Shown: positions 16,393 through 24,447 of the stretch, piece after piece
Layout: each line of letters opens with the position of its first letter
Numbering within the stretch: the first letter of the stretch is position 1
NCBI RefSeq assembly: GCF_028288465.1
Contig: NZ_JAQBNR010000056.1
Coordinates: forward strand, 62,001-126,000
DNA length: 64,000 nt
Direction of reading: 5' to 3'
DNA from: Ferruginibacter sp.
GTDB lineage: Bacteria; Bacteroidota; Bacteroidia; Chitinophagales; Chitinophagaceae
Made by a program: the position numbers and the translations under genes
Notes under the pieces: generated by a model
The model's input: the letters and a program-made list of their open reading frames with translations, nothing else
Databases searched by the model: none
What the model was told of the DNA's origin: nothing

Positions 16393-17709
16393 ATGTTACG
16401 AAGATTTATGTTTGCAACGGGCATTGAAAACAGTGCCCCACTGATCAATAATGGACGCCGGCGGATAGATGAACTTGAAAAATGCGGGCATTATACCTGG
16501 TGGCAAAAAGATATTGACCTTGTAAAGGAAATGGACATCCAGGTATTACGCTATGGGCCGCCCTTACATACTACTTTTTGCGGCGCTGGTAAATTTGACT
16601 GGGAATTTGCAGACACTGTTCTTCGCTACATCAGGCAACAGCAAATTATACCTATCATAGACCTTTGTCATTTTGGAGTACCCGACTTTATCGGCGATTT
16701 TCAAAACCCGGATTTTCCAATGCTTTTCGCTCAATATGCAACCGCATTCGCCAAAAGATATCCATGGGTACAATTGTATACACCGGTGAACGAAATGTAC
16801 ATCTGTGCATTATTTTCCGCTTACTATGGATGGTGGAACGAGCAGCTTACAACCGACAAATCATTTGTTACCGCTTTAAAACACATTGTGAAGGCCAATG
16901 TGCTTGCCATGGAGGCTATACTTGCTATACGACCGGATGCTATTTTCATACAGAGTGAGTCATCTGAATATTTTCATGCAGAAAACCCCAGGGCTATTAA
17001 GCCCGCGGAGTTAATGAACGCAAGGCGATTTTTATCGCTCGATCTTAATTATGGCAAACGTCTTGAATCAGAAATGTATGAATACCTGATGGACAATGGT
17101 ATGACAAAAGAGGAATATCATTTTTTTCTGGACAACCAGTTAAAGCGGCATTGTATTATGGGCAACGATTATTATGTAACCAACGAACACCGGGTTTCAG
17201 AAGACGGTGCCACCCGTGCTTCAGGTGAAATTTTTGGCTATCATGTGATCACTTCGCAATATTACGAACGATATAAACTGCCGGTGATGCATACGGAAAC
17301 AAACTTAAGAGAAGGACCCTGTGGGGACGAAGCGGTAAAATGGCTATGGAAAGAATGGGCGAATGTAATGAGGGTAAGAAATGATGGTCTTCCCATTCTG
17401 GGCTTTACCTGGTATTCTCTTACTGACCAGGTGGATTGGGATACTGCCTTACGGGAAGAAAACAATCGCGTCAATCCGCTGGGTTTATATGATCTCAACA
17501 GGAATATCAGGGCCGTGGGTACAGCATACAAAGAACTGATAAAAGAATGGACAGAGGTATTGCCAACCCAAAGTGTTTGCCTGAATGTACCCGTGGTATC
17601 ACCCGGTAATAACAGGATAACATGTGAATCTAACAAAAGAGCAAGAAAAGATGAAGACAATCAACAGGATACAAAGACGCTGCTACAGGCAGGAAAAAAA
17701 GACATATGA
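16393..17709 (+). CDS. GH1-like glycosidase, cytosolic
   Basis: This is a 438-residue GH1-related barrel starting MLRRFMFATGIENS. LYTPVNEMYI has the acid/base glutamate (about E134) and VMHTETNLREG the nucleophile (about E302). FTWYSLTDQVDWD is the conserved aglycone-site tryptophan segment. The last 40 residues (rich in N, R, K, D, Q) are an unconserved tail. No signal peptide is seen. Its stop overlaps the start of the following SDR gene by four bases (ATGA), so the two are translated together. A glycosidase coupled to a dehydrogenase suggests that a released sugar is oxidised next. Substrate unknown. Confidence 0.8.
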   Translation: MLRRFMFATGIENSAPLINNGRRRIDELEKCGHYTWWQKDIDLVKEMDIQVLRYGPPLHTTFCGAGKFDWEFADTVLRYIRQQQIIPIIDLCHFGVPDFIGDFQNPDFPMLFAQYATAFAKRYPWVQLYTPVNEMYICALFSAYYGWWNEQLTTDKSFVTALKHIVKANVLAMEAILAIRPDAIFIQSESSEYFHAENPRAIKPAELMNARRFLSLDLNYGKRLESEMYEYLMDNGMTKEEYHFFLDNQLKRHCIMGNDYYVTNEHRVSEDGATRASGEIFGYHVITSQYYERYKLPVMHTETNLREGPCGDEAVKWLWKEWANVMRVRNDGLPILGFTWYSLTDQVDWDTALREENNRVNPLGLYDLNRNIRAVGTAYKELIKEWTEVLPTQSVCLNVPVVSPGNNRITCESNKRARKDEDNQQDTKTLLQAGKKDI

Positions 17710-18443
17710 AATTCAATAACAAAACAGTCATTGTAACTGGCGCAGCAGGCGGCATCGGGCTGGCTATTGCGAAAAAATTTGCCGCGGAAGGCGCAAACCT
17801 GGTACTGGCCGACATTAACATGGATCAATTGCAAACAGCCGGCAGGCAAATAGCGTCTCCCAATGGTGTAATACCACTTTTGTCACAATGCGACGTAAGT
17901 GAAGAAGAACAGGCAGTGGCAACGGTCACCAATGCGATGCAGCATTTTGGTTCGCTGGATGTGATCATAAACAACGCTGGTTTAATGATTTTTAAAAAGC
18001 TTGAAGAGCATACTACGGAAGACTGGATGCGGATTTTAAGTGTTGATTTAATGGGTGCATTTTATTTCATAAAAGGCGCTTTTCTGCACATGAAAAACGG
18101 AGGCGCAATTATAAATATATCAAGTATTCATGCACTGGAAACAACCCCGATGGTGGCTACTTATGCCGCCGCTAAAGCCGCTTTGCTTTCGCTTACCAGG
18201 TCCGCCGCCATTGAAGGTAAAGAAAAAGGCATACGGGTAAACGCGATATTACCAGGGGCCATTGATACACCTATGCTGTGGCAAAATCCCAACATCAAGG
18301 CTGGCCTGGAACAGGTAAGCAAAGACAGTGTAGGTAAGCCGGAAGATATTGCAGACGTAGCCGCCTTTCTAGCTTCCGACGAAGCGGCATTTGTGCAGGG
18401 CGCCATGGCGGAAGTAGATGGCGGAAGACTGAACCGTTTATAA
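17706..18443 (+). CDS. SDR family oxidoreductase
   Basis: This is a classical short-chain dehydrogenase of 245 residues. It has TGAAGGIG (11-18) for NAD(P), NNAG (89-92), the catalytic serine in INISS (about S140), Y153-x-x-x-K157, and PGAIDTPM after the active site. ADI after strand 2 (with an acidic residue) favours NAD over NADP. By similarity it is of the glucose 1-dehydrogenase-like or 3-oxoacyl-reductase-like type. The four-base overlap with the upstream GH1-like gene suggests it acts on the product of that enzyme; this is inference. It ends about 640 bases before the next frame of note. Confidence 0.85.
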   Translation: MKFNNKTVIVTGAAGGIGLAIAKKFAAEGANLVLADINMDQLQTAGRQIASPNGVIPLLSQCDVSEEEQAVATVTNAMQHFGSLDVIINNAGLMIFKKLEEHTTEDWMRILSVDLMGAFYFIKGAFLHMKNGGAIINISSIHALETTPMVATYAAAKAALLSLTRSAAIEGKEKGIRVNAILPGAIDTPMLWQNPNIKAGLEQVSKDSVGKPEDIADVAAFLASDEAAFVQGAMAEVDGGRLNRL

Positions 18444-19657
18444 ATGCTGCGAGCGTTGAAGTTTATTTCAGACGAGCAATCATTGATTCTATTGGAGCTA
18501 TCTCTTTTTACTGAGATGCAATGATACTGTCAGCTGATTCCCGCTTCTCAGGTCTTTAATCGCTGGATGTTTACTAGTCATTACTGCTGAGAAATGATGT
18601 GGTATCATGGCCGGCATATATTAACAACCCCTGCCGGAGTTTATGTACGCAAAGCCGGTGTTGTAATAACGAATACAAATGAGACTGCAATAATCATTCG
18701 CTGATTTTTTTTTGTTGGGATCCATTCTTCCAATTATAATCGTCATAACAATTGCCATAGGTACCATCACGCTTATCATCAGATAAACCCCCTTTTATAC
18801 TTGAGTGATAATCGAAATCATAGTCCATTTTTTTTGACAACAATGAAGGAGATGATCAGTTCCCGCCCCGCCACCTTTCGCCAGTTTCCGCAGTAGTGTG
18901 CAAGCTCTGTTGGCCATTGTTTAATATAACTGTATTAATTGCCATCATATATTTTAAAAGCAGCCTTTTAAAAATTACTACTGTTTTATTAGGGCATTTT
19001 TTTCGTTAAAGCAAGCTTTAAAATTCTGTGGGTAAAAGAACTTTTGGCACAGTTTACGTACTGGTAATTAAAACAAATTTTGAAAAAGATAACTAAATAT
19101 ACAACTACCAAACAAGGCAGTGCATATGCGGTAAAGACACTGGAACAGCCCCCAGCATATAGACAAATTGCAGCAGCAAGCAGACCAGGATCGGAAGAAA
19201 AACCAGGCAGTCAGTCTAACGGATCCGCGTCACACCGAAAGGGAAACAGAGGGCAACCGAAGTAAACCACTGTAGATTCAATTCTACTGTGCGGAATATT
19301 TTAAACGATACAACACTTAGTACCAGTTTAGCGGCAGCAACCCAAAACGCCAAAGGCGAAAATTGAAAAGAAAGATACGTAACCGAACAATTGAAAGCAG
19401 TACTCCTATAACCCGGTATATTTTTAAACGGAGCCATAGAAGGCAATTGCACTTTTTAGGTTTCAAATTAACGGGTAAAATTGAGCGGATGTTTATTTGT
19501 TGGACAATGGGGCAGCTTCGCTACCGGCCAAAATAATGCAGCGGTATTCATTACAATGGAAAAAATACTACACGAACATTATGAATTCAGGAAGGAATTA
19601 AGGGCGATTACCCTGGATCCTGACAAATAAAAATTGATACAGTTTGCAACATATAAA
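18444..19657. other. Long gap with no confident gene
   Basis: I see only weak candidates. On the minus strand a 44-residue frame rich in D and Y starts at an ATG about 18828, but an overlapping minus frame and the plus strand read as hydrophobic segments, so the coding strand is unclear. At 19080-19265 a TTG-started 61-residue frame (KKITKYTTTKQGSAY...) matches nothing. Just before 19630 a frame ending HYEFRKELRAITLDPDK could be a gene tail. The stretch may be decayed DNA. Confidence 0.35.
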
Positions 19658-20164
19658 ATGGAACCACTTACTATTATTATAGAAACGGCAAAAAACAGCC
19701 ACTTAAAATTTGACTACGATAAAAAACTACAATGCTTTAAGCTGAATAAAGCATTACCCGCAGGTATGGTATTTCCTTTCGATTTTGGATTCATCCCCAA
19801 TACTAGCGGTGATGATGGCGACCCGTTGGATATTATAGCAATTTCCGAGTTTGTTACAATTACAGGCTGTGCAATGGACTGCCGGATCGTTGGCGCTATA
19901 CTGGCTGAGCAAACAGAAAAACATCATCGCACGATAAGAAACGATAGGTTTATAGGCATACCGTTAGAATCGGAACAGTTCAAATCCGTACGTGAAGTCA
20001 GCCAGTTACCAAAGCAGATCATTACCCAAGTACAGGACTTCTTCATTAATTATAACAAAGAGGCTGGCAAGAAATTTAAGATATTGGATATCGTCGGAAG
20101 CCAAGCGTCTTTCAAGCTTATTAAAAAGGCGAGCATTAAGAAAAAGACTCATCAGATAATTTAA
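19658..20164 (+). CDS. ppa: Divergent soluble inorganic pyrophosphatase
   Basis: It hydrolyses pyrophosphate to phosphate in the cytoplasm with Mg2+ (type I, about 170 residues). I chose the ATG at 19658 (168 residues); an upstream TTG would add eight residues. The core FPFDFGFIPNTSGDDGDPLDIIAIS matches the YPxNYGFIPxT...EDGDPLD signature, so the three metal-binding aspartates of that loop are present. Compared with the E. coli enzyme, the second block (E-D-x-K-L-x-A-V-P) reads R-N-D-R-F-I-G-I-P, with arginine for lysine and a changed aspartate, so this is a divergent subfamily and may use another phosphoanhydride. It is nine bases upstream of the CinA-like gene. Confidence 0.8.
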   Translation: MEPLTIIIETAKNSHLKFDYDKKLQCFKLNKALPAGMVFPFDFGFIPNTSGDDGDPLDIIAISEFVTITGCAMDCRIVGAILAEQTEKHHRTIRNDRFIGIPLESEQFKSVREVSQLPKQIITQVQDFFINYNKEAGKKFKILDIVGSQASFKLIKKASIKKKTHQII

Positions 20165-20173
20165 AAGCAGGGT

Positions 20174-20671
20174 ATGTTTGACAAGGTCATATTGCAGGAA
20201 ACCGCTGATAGTTTGTTTCGTAAACATCAAACATTAGCCGTGGCCGAAAGTGTTACAGCGGGATTACTGCAGGCGGCATTCGCTGCTGCAGAAAATGCAA
20301 CTGCCTTTTTCCAGGGAGGTATAACTGCCTACAACGCCAAACAGAAATATACGCATCTGCATATAGATATATTACATGCCATAAGCTGCAATTGTGTTTC
20401 AGAGTCAACCGCATCTGAAATGGCATTGGGCGTTAGTAATTCTTTTCTGAGTGACTGGGGAATAGGTATTACAGGATATGCCTCCCCCTTACCGGGGCAT
20501 GATATGAATCCGTTGTACGCCCATTTTGCCATTAGCTTTAAAAATGATGTTGTAAAATCAGGTAAGATAACCACCAATATTAAAGAGCCTTTACAAGTTC
20601 AATTAGTATATGTAAATAGGATTCTGAAAGAATTGCTGGATGTATTAAATACAATTGACCGCATTGATTGA
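20174..20671 (+). CDS. CinA C-terminal domain protein (PncC-like amidase)
   Basis: This is a 165-residue stand-alone CinA C-terminal domain, the fold of nicotinamide-nucleotide amidohydrolase (PncC), which turns NMN to NaMN in NAD salvage. Signs are TLAVAESVTAGLLQ (usually AESCTGG-L), FFQGGITAYNAKQK, CVSESTASEMALGVSN and the glycine-rich GIGITGYASPLPG. The usual C in AESCTGG is valine and the second G is alanine, so activity may differ. It follows the pyrophosphatase by nine bases and is probably co-transcribed. The two could work together in nucleotide clean-up. Stand-alone copies of this domain often sit in stress regions. Confidence 0.8.
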   Translation: MFDKVILQETADSLFRKHQTLAVAESVTAGLLQAAFAAAENATAFFQGGITAYNAKQKYTHLHIDILHAISCNCVSESTASEMALGVSNSFLSDWGIGITGYASPLPGHDMNPLYAHFAISFKNDVVKSGKITTNIKEPLQVQLVYVNRILKELLDVLNTIDRID

Positions 20672-20928
20672 AGTTTCTTAGTTTCAGTTTGTATTTGAAT
20701 GCGGAGATCGCCCACAATCAATTAAAAGAAAAAGAATTTTAAATAATAATGATCAAGTCTGGATCAAACCATGCATTAAGAAACCCATAGCCAACGCCTC
20801 ACAAATAAAATGAGCCACATCCACAAAGCAACATTTTCGGCTTTTTTTATAGCTTTCTTCAACCGTGGAGTAAGAGATGCGCCTGCGCAGGCACGGTGCG
20901 CTGATAAGGGTGCAGATGGATAGCGGCA

Positions 20929-21426
20929 TTAAGATATCACTGTCTTTTTTACAATGCTGATTTCTCCATTTCTTTCTATTAAAATTTCGTCGACATGTTT
21001 CGTGTCATGTTCATTCAGTTCAAGGCGTACCCCCTGTTTTAAATCTTCTTCACTCACCAGCACTTTTTTCATATTGGATTCAATGATTTTATTATTGCTG
21101 TACAAAACTCTCTTTTTCCCTTTAATAATATCCCCTATCGTATGATTGTATATACATATCCGGGCAAGTAACCGGTGGAGAATGATAATGGTAAAGGTGG
21201 ATGCCATTACAGGTACAAAAGGCGAAGCCCCGGTAATAACCCGGCTTAAAATTCCTCCAAGAATGATCATGACTACATGATCTATGGCAGATTCTTTTCC
21301 GAATGTCCGCACGCTGCCTATCCGCATAATGATCAGGGCAGTTAAAAATACAAGGACCCCTCTGGCACACATTTGTAATGTGGTAAGCTGATCTTCCTTT
21401 CCAAAAAGATGGTTTATTAATTCCAT
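20929..21426 (-). CDS. DUF421 membrane protein (YetF-like)
   Basis: This is a 165-residue protein with three hydrophobic helices in its first 90 residues (around LVFLTALIIMRI, VVMIILGGILS and FVPVMASTFTIIILHRLLA) followed by a soluble cytoplasmic domain of about 75 residues with LYSNNKIIESNMKK and the D-x-x-x-x-x-R-L motif. R-T-F-G-K-x-S-A in the first loop is diagnostic of DUF421 (YetF/YrbG-like). Function is unknown, though some members support spore germination or envelope stress. Length is short but normal for Bacteroidota members. It converges with the CinA-like gene; 257 bases separate them with no clear terminator. Confidence 0.85.
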   Translation of the reverse strand: MELINHLFGKEDQLTTLQMCARGVLVFLTALIIMRIGSVRTFGKESAIDHVVMIILGGILSRVITGASPFVPVMASTFTIIILHRLLARICIYNHTIGDIIKGKKRVLYSNNKIIESNMKKVLVSEEDLKQGVRLELNEHDTKHVDEILIERNGEISIVKKTVIS

Positions 21427-21692
21427 GTATTAAAGTCTTTTCTGTGAAACACTAAGCCCCGGATTTATTTGTTATTATCCAACGGTATGCCTATTCGAAC
21501 AGGAAGGTACAATCTGCCAAAATCAGGGAATTGTGGCAGGAACAGGATACCATTTTATTAATTGAGTAAAGAATACCACAGGGTTGTTATCCTGAACGGC
21601 CCGCTTAATACGGCTCGATATTTTGCATAAAGTTTGTATTCATTTCAATATCCCGGGATTTCGGGTGTATGATTCCAATTAAATTATTAACA

Positions 21693-21946
21693 ATGGCTAA
21701 GGACTCTAAAAAAGCCGGCGACAAAGTGGAACGGGCTATGCATGAAAAAAAAGCCGGCACACTTAAAAGCGCCGTTCAGGAAAAAAAGTAACCAGTAAGA
21801 AAGAGGCAATCGCCATCGGTTTGTCGGAAGCCGGACAAGCAGGTGCCGGGGCTCCTGAAAAGTCATCTTCCGGCACTAAAAAGGCTACTAAAAAATCTGC
21901 AACAAAAAAATCAGCTACAAAGAGTTCTACGCCGAAAAGTTCATAA
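21693..21946 (+). CDS. DUF6496-like basic protein, needs a -1 frameshift
   Basis: The ATG at 21693 opens a frame of 32 codons that stops at TAA 21789-21791. The -1 frame continues without stop to 21946. Joined at the A-run, the product is 84 residues: MAKDSKKAGDKVERAMHEKK, then AGTLKSA, then KKVTSKKEAIAIGLSEAGQ, and a K/S/T/A tail like the C-terminus of histone H1. The joined form follows the DUF6496 pattern (V-M-H-E-x-K-x-G-T-L-x-S-G, then V-x-x-x-K-Q-A-I-A-I-A-L-S-E-A), which neither part covers alone. The shift point is A-AAA-AAG. It may be programmed frameshifting, a one-base deletion in A8, or a sequencing error. Likely a small cytoplasmic, perhaps DNA-associated, stress protein. Confidence 0.65.
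21782..21788 (+). promoter_or_regulatory. Slippery heptamer A-AAA-AAG before a stop codon
   Basis: The frame-0 codons are GAA AAA AAG TAA. The seven bases A-AAA-AAG are the same type of -1 slip site as in E. coli dnaX and many IS3-family transposase genes. The stop follows at once, and the -1 frame after it is coding for the expected domain. A clear purine-rich booster upstream is not seen. Short inverted repeats lie downstream (GGC AATC GCC), but no strong stem. Confidence 0.4.
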
Positions 21947-22075
21947 AAAATTTTCTGCTTAGAATTACGGAATCTAAGTAGTTGTAGGGGGAAGGGCCAA
22001 CCTTAATTTTATCTCAACGTTGCCTTAACCGAAACGTAGTTTTTTTGTTTTTACAAGTTTCTTAATGATCCAATT

Positions 22076-22615
22076 ATGTCACACGATGATAAATTAACCA
22101 ACACAAACCCTGTAATTGCGGACTATATTTTTAAACCAAACAAAGATTTTCCCAACAGTAAATTGCCATTACTCATTTATAAACAGGTATTCCTGTTGGG
22201 CAAGCAAAAAAACAAAGCTGCCCGGTCACTTCAAAAGATCTTTCATAAAAACAATTGGAAAAATTCCTGGAGCAATGGAATCTATAGCCTTCATCATTAC
22301 CACAGCAATACCCATGAATGTATGGGAATCGCTTGCGGCAAAGCCTGGGTAATTTTTGGCGGACCAGGTGGCCGTAAACTGGTTTTGGCGAAAGGGGATG
22401 TTGTCATTATTCCTGCAGGCCTTGCACATAAATGCAGTAAAACTTCCAACAATTTTTTTTGCGTAGGTGCATATCCCGGTGGCAGTGAATATGATATCAA
22501 TTTAGGTACAAAAGCAGAACTTGAAAAAGTTAAACCAAAATTACAAAAACTTTCGAAGCCTTCGCTTGACCCCGTTTTTGGAAAGGAAGGATTTCTCAAA
22601 AGTTTTTGGAAGTGA
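22076..22615 (+). CDS. YjlB-like cupin protein
   Basis: This is a 179-residue protein with one cupin domain. LHHYHSNTHECMGIACG carries the two histidines and glutamate of the first cupin motif, and GDVVIIPAGLAHKC the histidine of the second, so a mononuclear metal site is intact. WVIFGGPGG between them is typical of YjlB-like cupins. These are small cytoplasmic proteins of unknown enzyme activity. The start ATG is preceded by an A/T-rich leader and no Shine-Dalgarno. It converges with the small membrane protein at 22690. Confidence 0.85.
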   Translation: MSHDDKLTNTNPVIADYIFKPNKDFPNSKLPLLIYKQVFLLGKQKNKAARSLQKIFHKNNWKNSWSNGIYSLHHYHSNTHECMGIACGKAWVIFGGPGGRKLVLAKGDVVIIPAGLAHKCSKTSNNFFCVGAYPGGSEYDINLGTKAELEKVKPKLQKLSKPSLDPVFGKEGFLKSFWK

Positions 22616-22689
22616 TGTCCGCTGAACCAATCTTCCAGACAAAAAAACAGGTACTACAGTTATTAAGAATGATAACCAGCCAGCAGGGA

Positions 22690-22902
22690 TTAACGGGCCA
22701 ATTTTTTTGCATCCGGACTTCCTTCCCTGGATTTGCTTTTGGTTATCTGTTCTTGCTCAAATCTGAATTTTTTTATTCTTTGCAGGGAAATATAATGGGA
22801 ACTTTTTCTTCTTCTAACCGATTTCAAGATTGCGTAAATAAAAATGCCAACTATTGTAAGGCTACCAAGAATTACACTGATACTGTTCGCAGGCAGAATC
22901 AT
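22690..22902 (-). CDS. Small single-pass membrane protein, 70 aa
   Basis: From the ATG at 22902 the product starts MILPANSISVILGSLTIVGI, with one helix of about 20 hydrophobic residues, then R-R-R-K and a strongly basic cytoplasmic tail ending DAKKLAR. The positive-inside rule fits an N-out, C-in protein. An in-frame ATG at 22947 would add 15 cysteine-containing residues. An overlapping plus-strand frame (22606-22968) begins inside the cupin stop and looks less natural. I recognise no family. Confidence 0.45.
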   Translation of the reverse strand: MILPANSISVILGSLTIVGIFIYAILKSVRRRKSSHYISLQRIKKFRFEQEQITKSKSREGSPDAKKLAR

Positions 22903-23341
22903 GCAACACCTGCAGGTTACTGGAATGTAAAAAGAAAGCGTCACCATATGAATCGTTTAAAATCCTAAAAAAAAGATTATGCCAGAGATTGCGTCTATGG
23001 GAAAAATGCTGAATCCATCTGATTCTTAAACTACAGATAACATAAAGTCAGCAAATATCAGACAATAGTAATAACGTTCACTATCTAATAATATGCCCGT
23101 AAGAATGTCCCACTTAAATACCACCTGCCATGGTTTGAGTGCAGTTTGTACGCACGCAATATTCCCTGAACATTTTTAGGTTAATGCACTGATAGCACTG
23201 TTTGCTTTGCATCCATACGTTTATACAAACACCCACGGGCGGGTGCAATACAATATTTTCTGTCGCGTGCCATACCCGTGCATTTTCACATCATTCCTTC
23301 GCTCTGATAATAACGTTCAGGTTTGCCGTCGTTTTGCTTTC
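22903..23341. other. Intergenic stretch, nothing recognised
   Basis: No supported gene. A small hairpin, CACCC-ACGGGC-GGGTG at about 23230-23245, has no T-run behind it on either strand. Confidence 0.45.
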
Positions 23342-23818
23342 TTACTGTTTCATTTTGTGGGTTGAATCCTTTTTCCTGTATGTGGCATCATGATTACTGC
23401 TTTTCTTGCTGCCTGTACTTCCGGTATCTGTACCGCCGTTGAGTGCGTTGGAAGTGCCAGCTCCGGTATTGCCTCCTGACGCACTACCGGAGGCATTACT
23501 ACTGCTGCCGCTGGAAGATCCCGGCAAGCTGCCCGCCTTACCCGTAGAACCCGAACCTGCTGCATTACCTGCAGAACCCGAAGAGCCCGTACCATTGCCA
23601 GTAGTATCACTCGCCCTGATGTTTCCACCTGCGGTACCCGATAAGCTGCCACCATTGTTGCCAACGCCCGAGGCGCCGGGTTCCTTGCGCATGGTATCCG
23701 TAGCACCTGCTGAAGTACTTTCACTGCTATCCCGTCCATTTGGACCGGAAGAACTGTTGCTGCTGCAAGCAGAGAAAATTACCATAGCTGATAATGCCAG
23801 TAAACCGTTTCGTTTCAT
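23342..23818 (-). CDS. Serine/glycine-rich lipoprotein
   Basis: This 158-residue protein starts MKRNGLLALSAMVIFSAC, a lipoprotein signal peptide with the lipid-attachment cysteine at residue 18. Everything after is low-complexity, made of S, G, T, N and A repeats, with a basic tail (KKSSNHDATYRKKDSTHKMKQ-like). It should be anchored in the inner or outer membrane and be unstructured. No domain is recognised. Base use is GC-rich compared with its surroundings because of Gly, Ala and Ser codons. It may act as a spacer or stress-linked surface lipoprotein; both are guesses. Confidence 0.65.
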   Translation of the reverse strand: MKRNGLLALSAMVIFSACSSNSSSGPNGRDSSESTSAGATDTMRKEPGASGVGNNGGSLSGTAGGNIRASDTTGNGTGSSGSAGNAAGSGSTGKAGSLPGSSSGSSSNASGSASGGNTGAGTSNALNGGTDTGSTGSKKSSNHDATYRKKDSTHKMKQ

Positions 23819-23992
23819 GTGTAAGATTTTTTAGTTCATAGTTACCTTTGCAAATTCGCTGCCATCACACAACAAAGCATATTCAGGAAGATATTTCCAC
23901 GCCGGTAGATAAGCGCAATACCCGGCGTGGATTTCATTGTATGTTTTGTGGTATTTTTTATCCGGTAAAATTTACTGATTTTTTAAATAGGT

Positions 23993-24094
23993 TTAATAAT
24001 ACATGAATGCCAGGTATGCCCCAAAACAGCTGACCGCCATGCCGAAAATAAGCCACGCTTTTTTATTAAAACTGTCCGGGAATTGATGCCTCAT
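23993..24094 (-). CDS. Tiny membrane protein, 33 aa, coupled to response regulator
   Basis: The ATG at 24094 overlaps the TGA of the response regulator gene as ATGA, the usual arrangement of translational coupling. The product has a short polar head (MRHQFPDSFNKK) and then a single helix (AWLIFGMAVSCFGAYLAFMYY) ending in two tyrosines. No family is recognised, but the coupled start, one clean hydrophobic helix and lack of overlap favour a real gene. It would be the third product of the kinase-regulator operon and could affect the kinase in the membrane or signal to it. Confidence 0.6.
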   Translation of the reverse strand: MRHQFPDSFNKKAWLIFGMAVSCFGAYLAFMYY

Positions 24095-24435
24095 GCGTTT
24101 TGTAAGACCTCACTGATTTTTTGGTATAACTGATCTGAAGTGAATGGCTTTTGGATATATTTTTTAAAGCTGTCATGCGGCGCCAGCGGATACCTGTTGT
24201 GGCCTGTCATCAGCAGTATGGGAATGTGAAACGGACTAGCCTGACTTTGTATTTTTTCAATAACTGCCGTCTGGGTTATATCCAGCAACAACAAATCAGG
24301 TAAAAACTCCTTAATTAAAGCAGGCACTGCATCTTTTTCACTTGTCACACTCACCTTAAACCCCTTTAACTGCAATAGTTCTTTCAGCAGGTCCATTGTT
24401 TCAGGGTCGTTATTGATTACCAAAATTCTTTTCAT
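24091..24435 (-). CDS. Single-domain response regulator
   Basis: This is a 114-residue CheY-like receiver with no output domain. The phospho-acceptor is D52 in LLLLDITQ. T77 in LLMTGH and K96 in IQKPF complete the switch residues. The usual acidic pair at the start reads N9-D10, so Mg2+ binding may be slightly altered. It starts 12 bases after the histidine kinase stop and overlaps the tiny membrane protein by four bases, so the three form an operon. With no DNA-binding domain it must act through protein contact or as a phosphate relay. Confidence 0.88.
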   Translation of the reverse strand: MKRILVINNDPETMDLLKELLQLKGFKVSVTSEKDAVPALIKEFLPDLLLLDITQTAVIEKIQSQASPFHIPILLMTGHNRYPLAPHDSFKKYIQKPFTSDQLYQKISEVLQNA

Positions 24436-24447
24436 TGATACATATTT

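Noticed and set aside
18690..18828. Overlapping readings on both strands (D/Y-rich peptide versus hydrophobic helices)
   Set aside because: All are plausible at face value, so none can be chosen without comparative data.
19080..19265. 61-codon frame with TTG start
   Set aside because: No ATG, no family, and surrounded by apparently decayed DNA.
22606..22968. 120-codon plus-strand frame after the cupin gene
   Set aside because: It starts before the cupin stop in another frame and has an unnatural composition; the opposite strand reads as a membrane protein.
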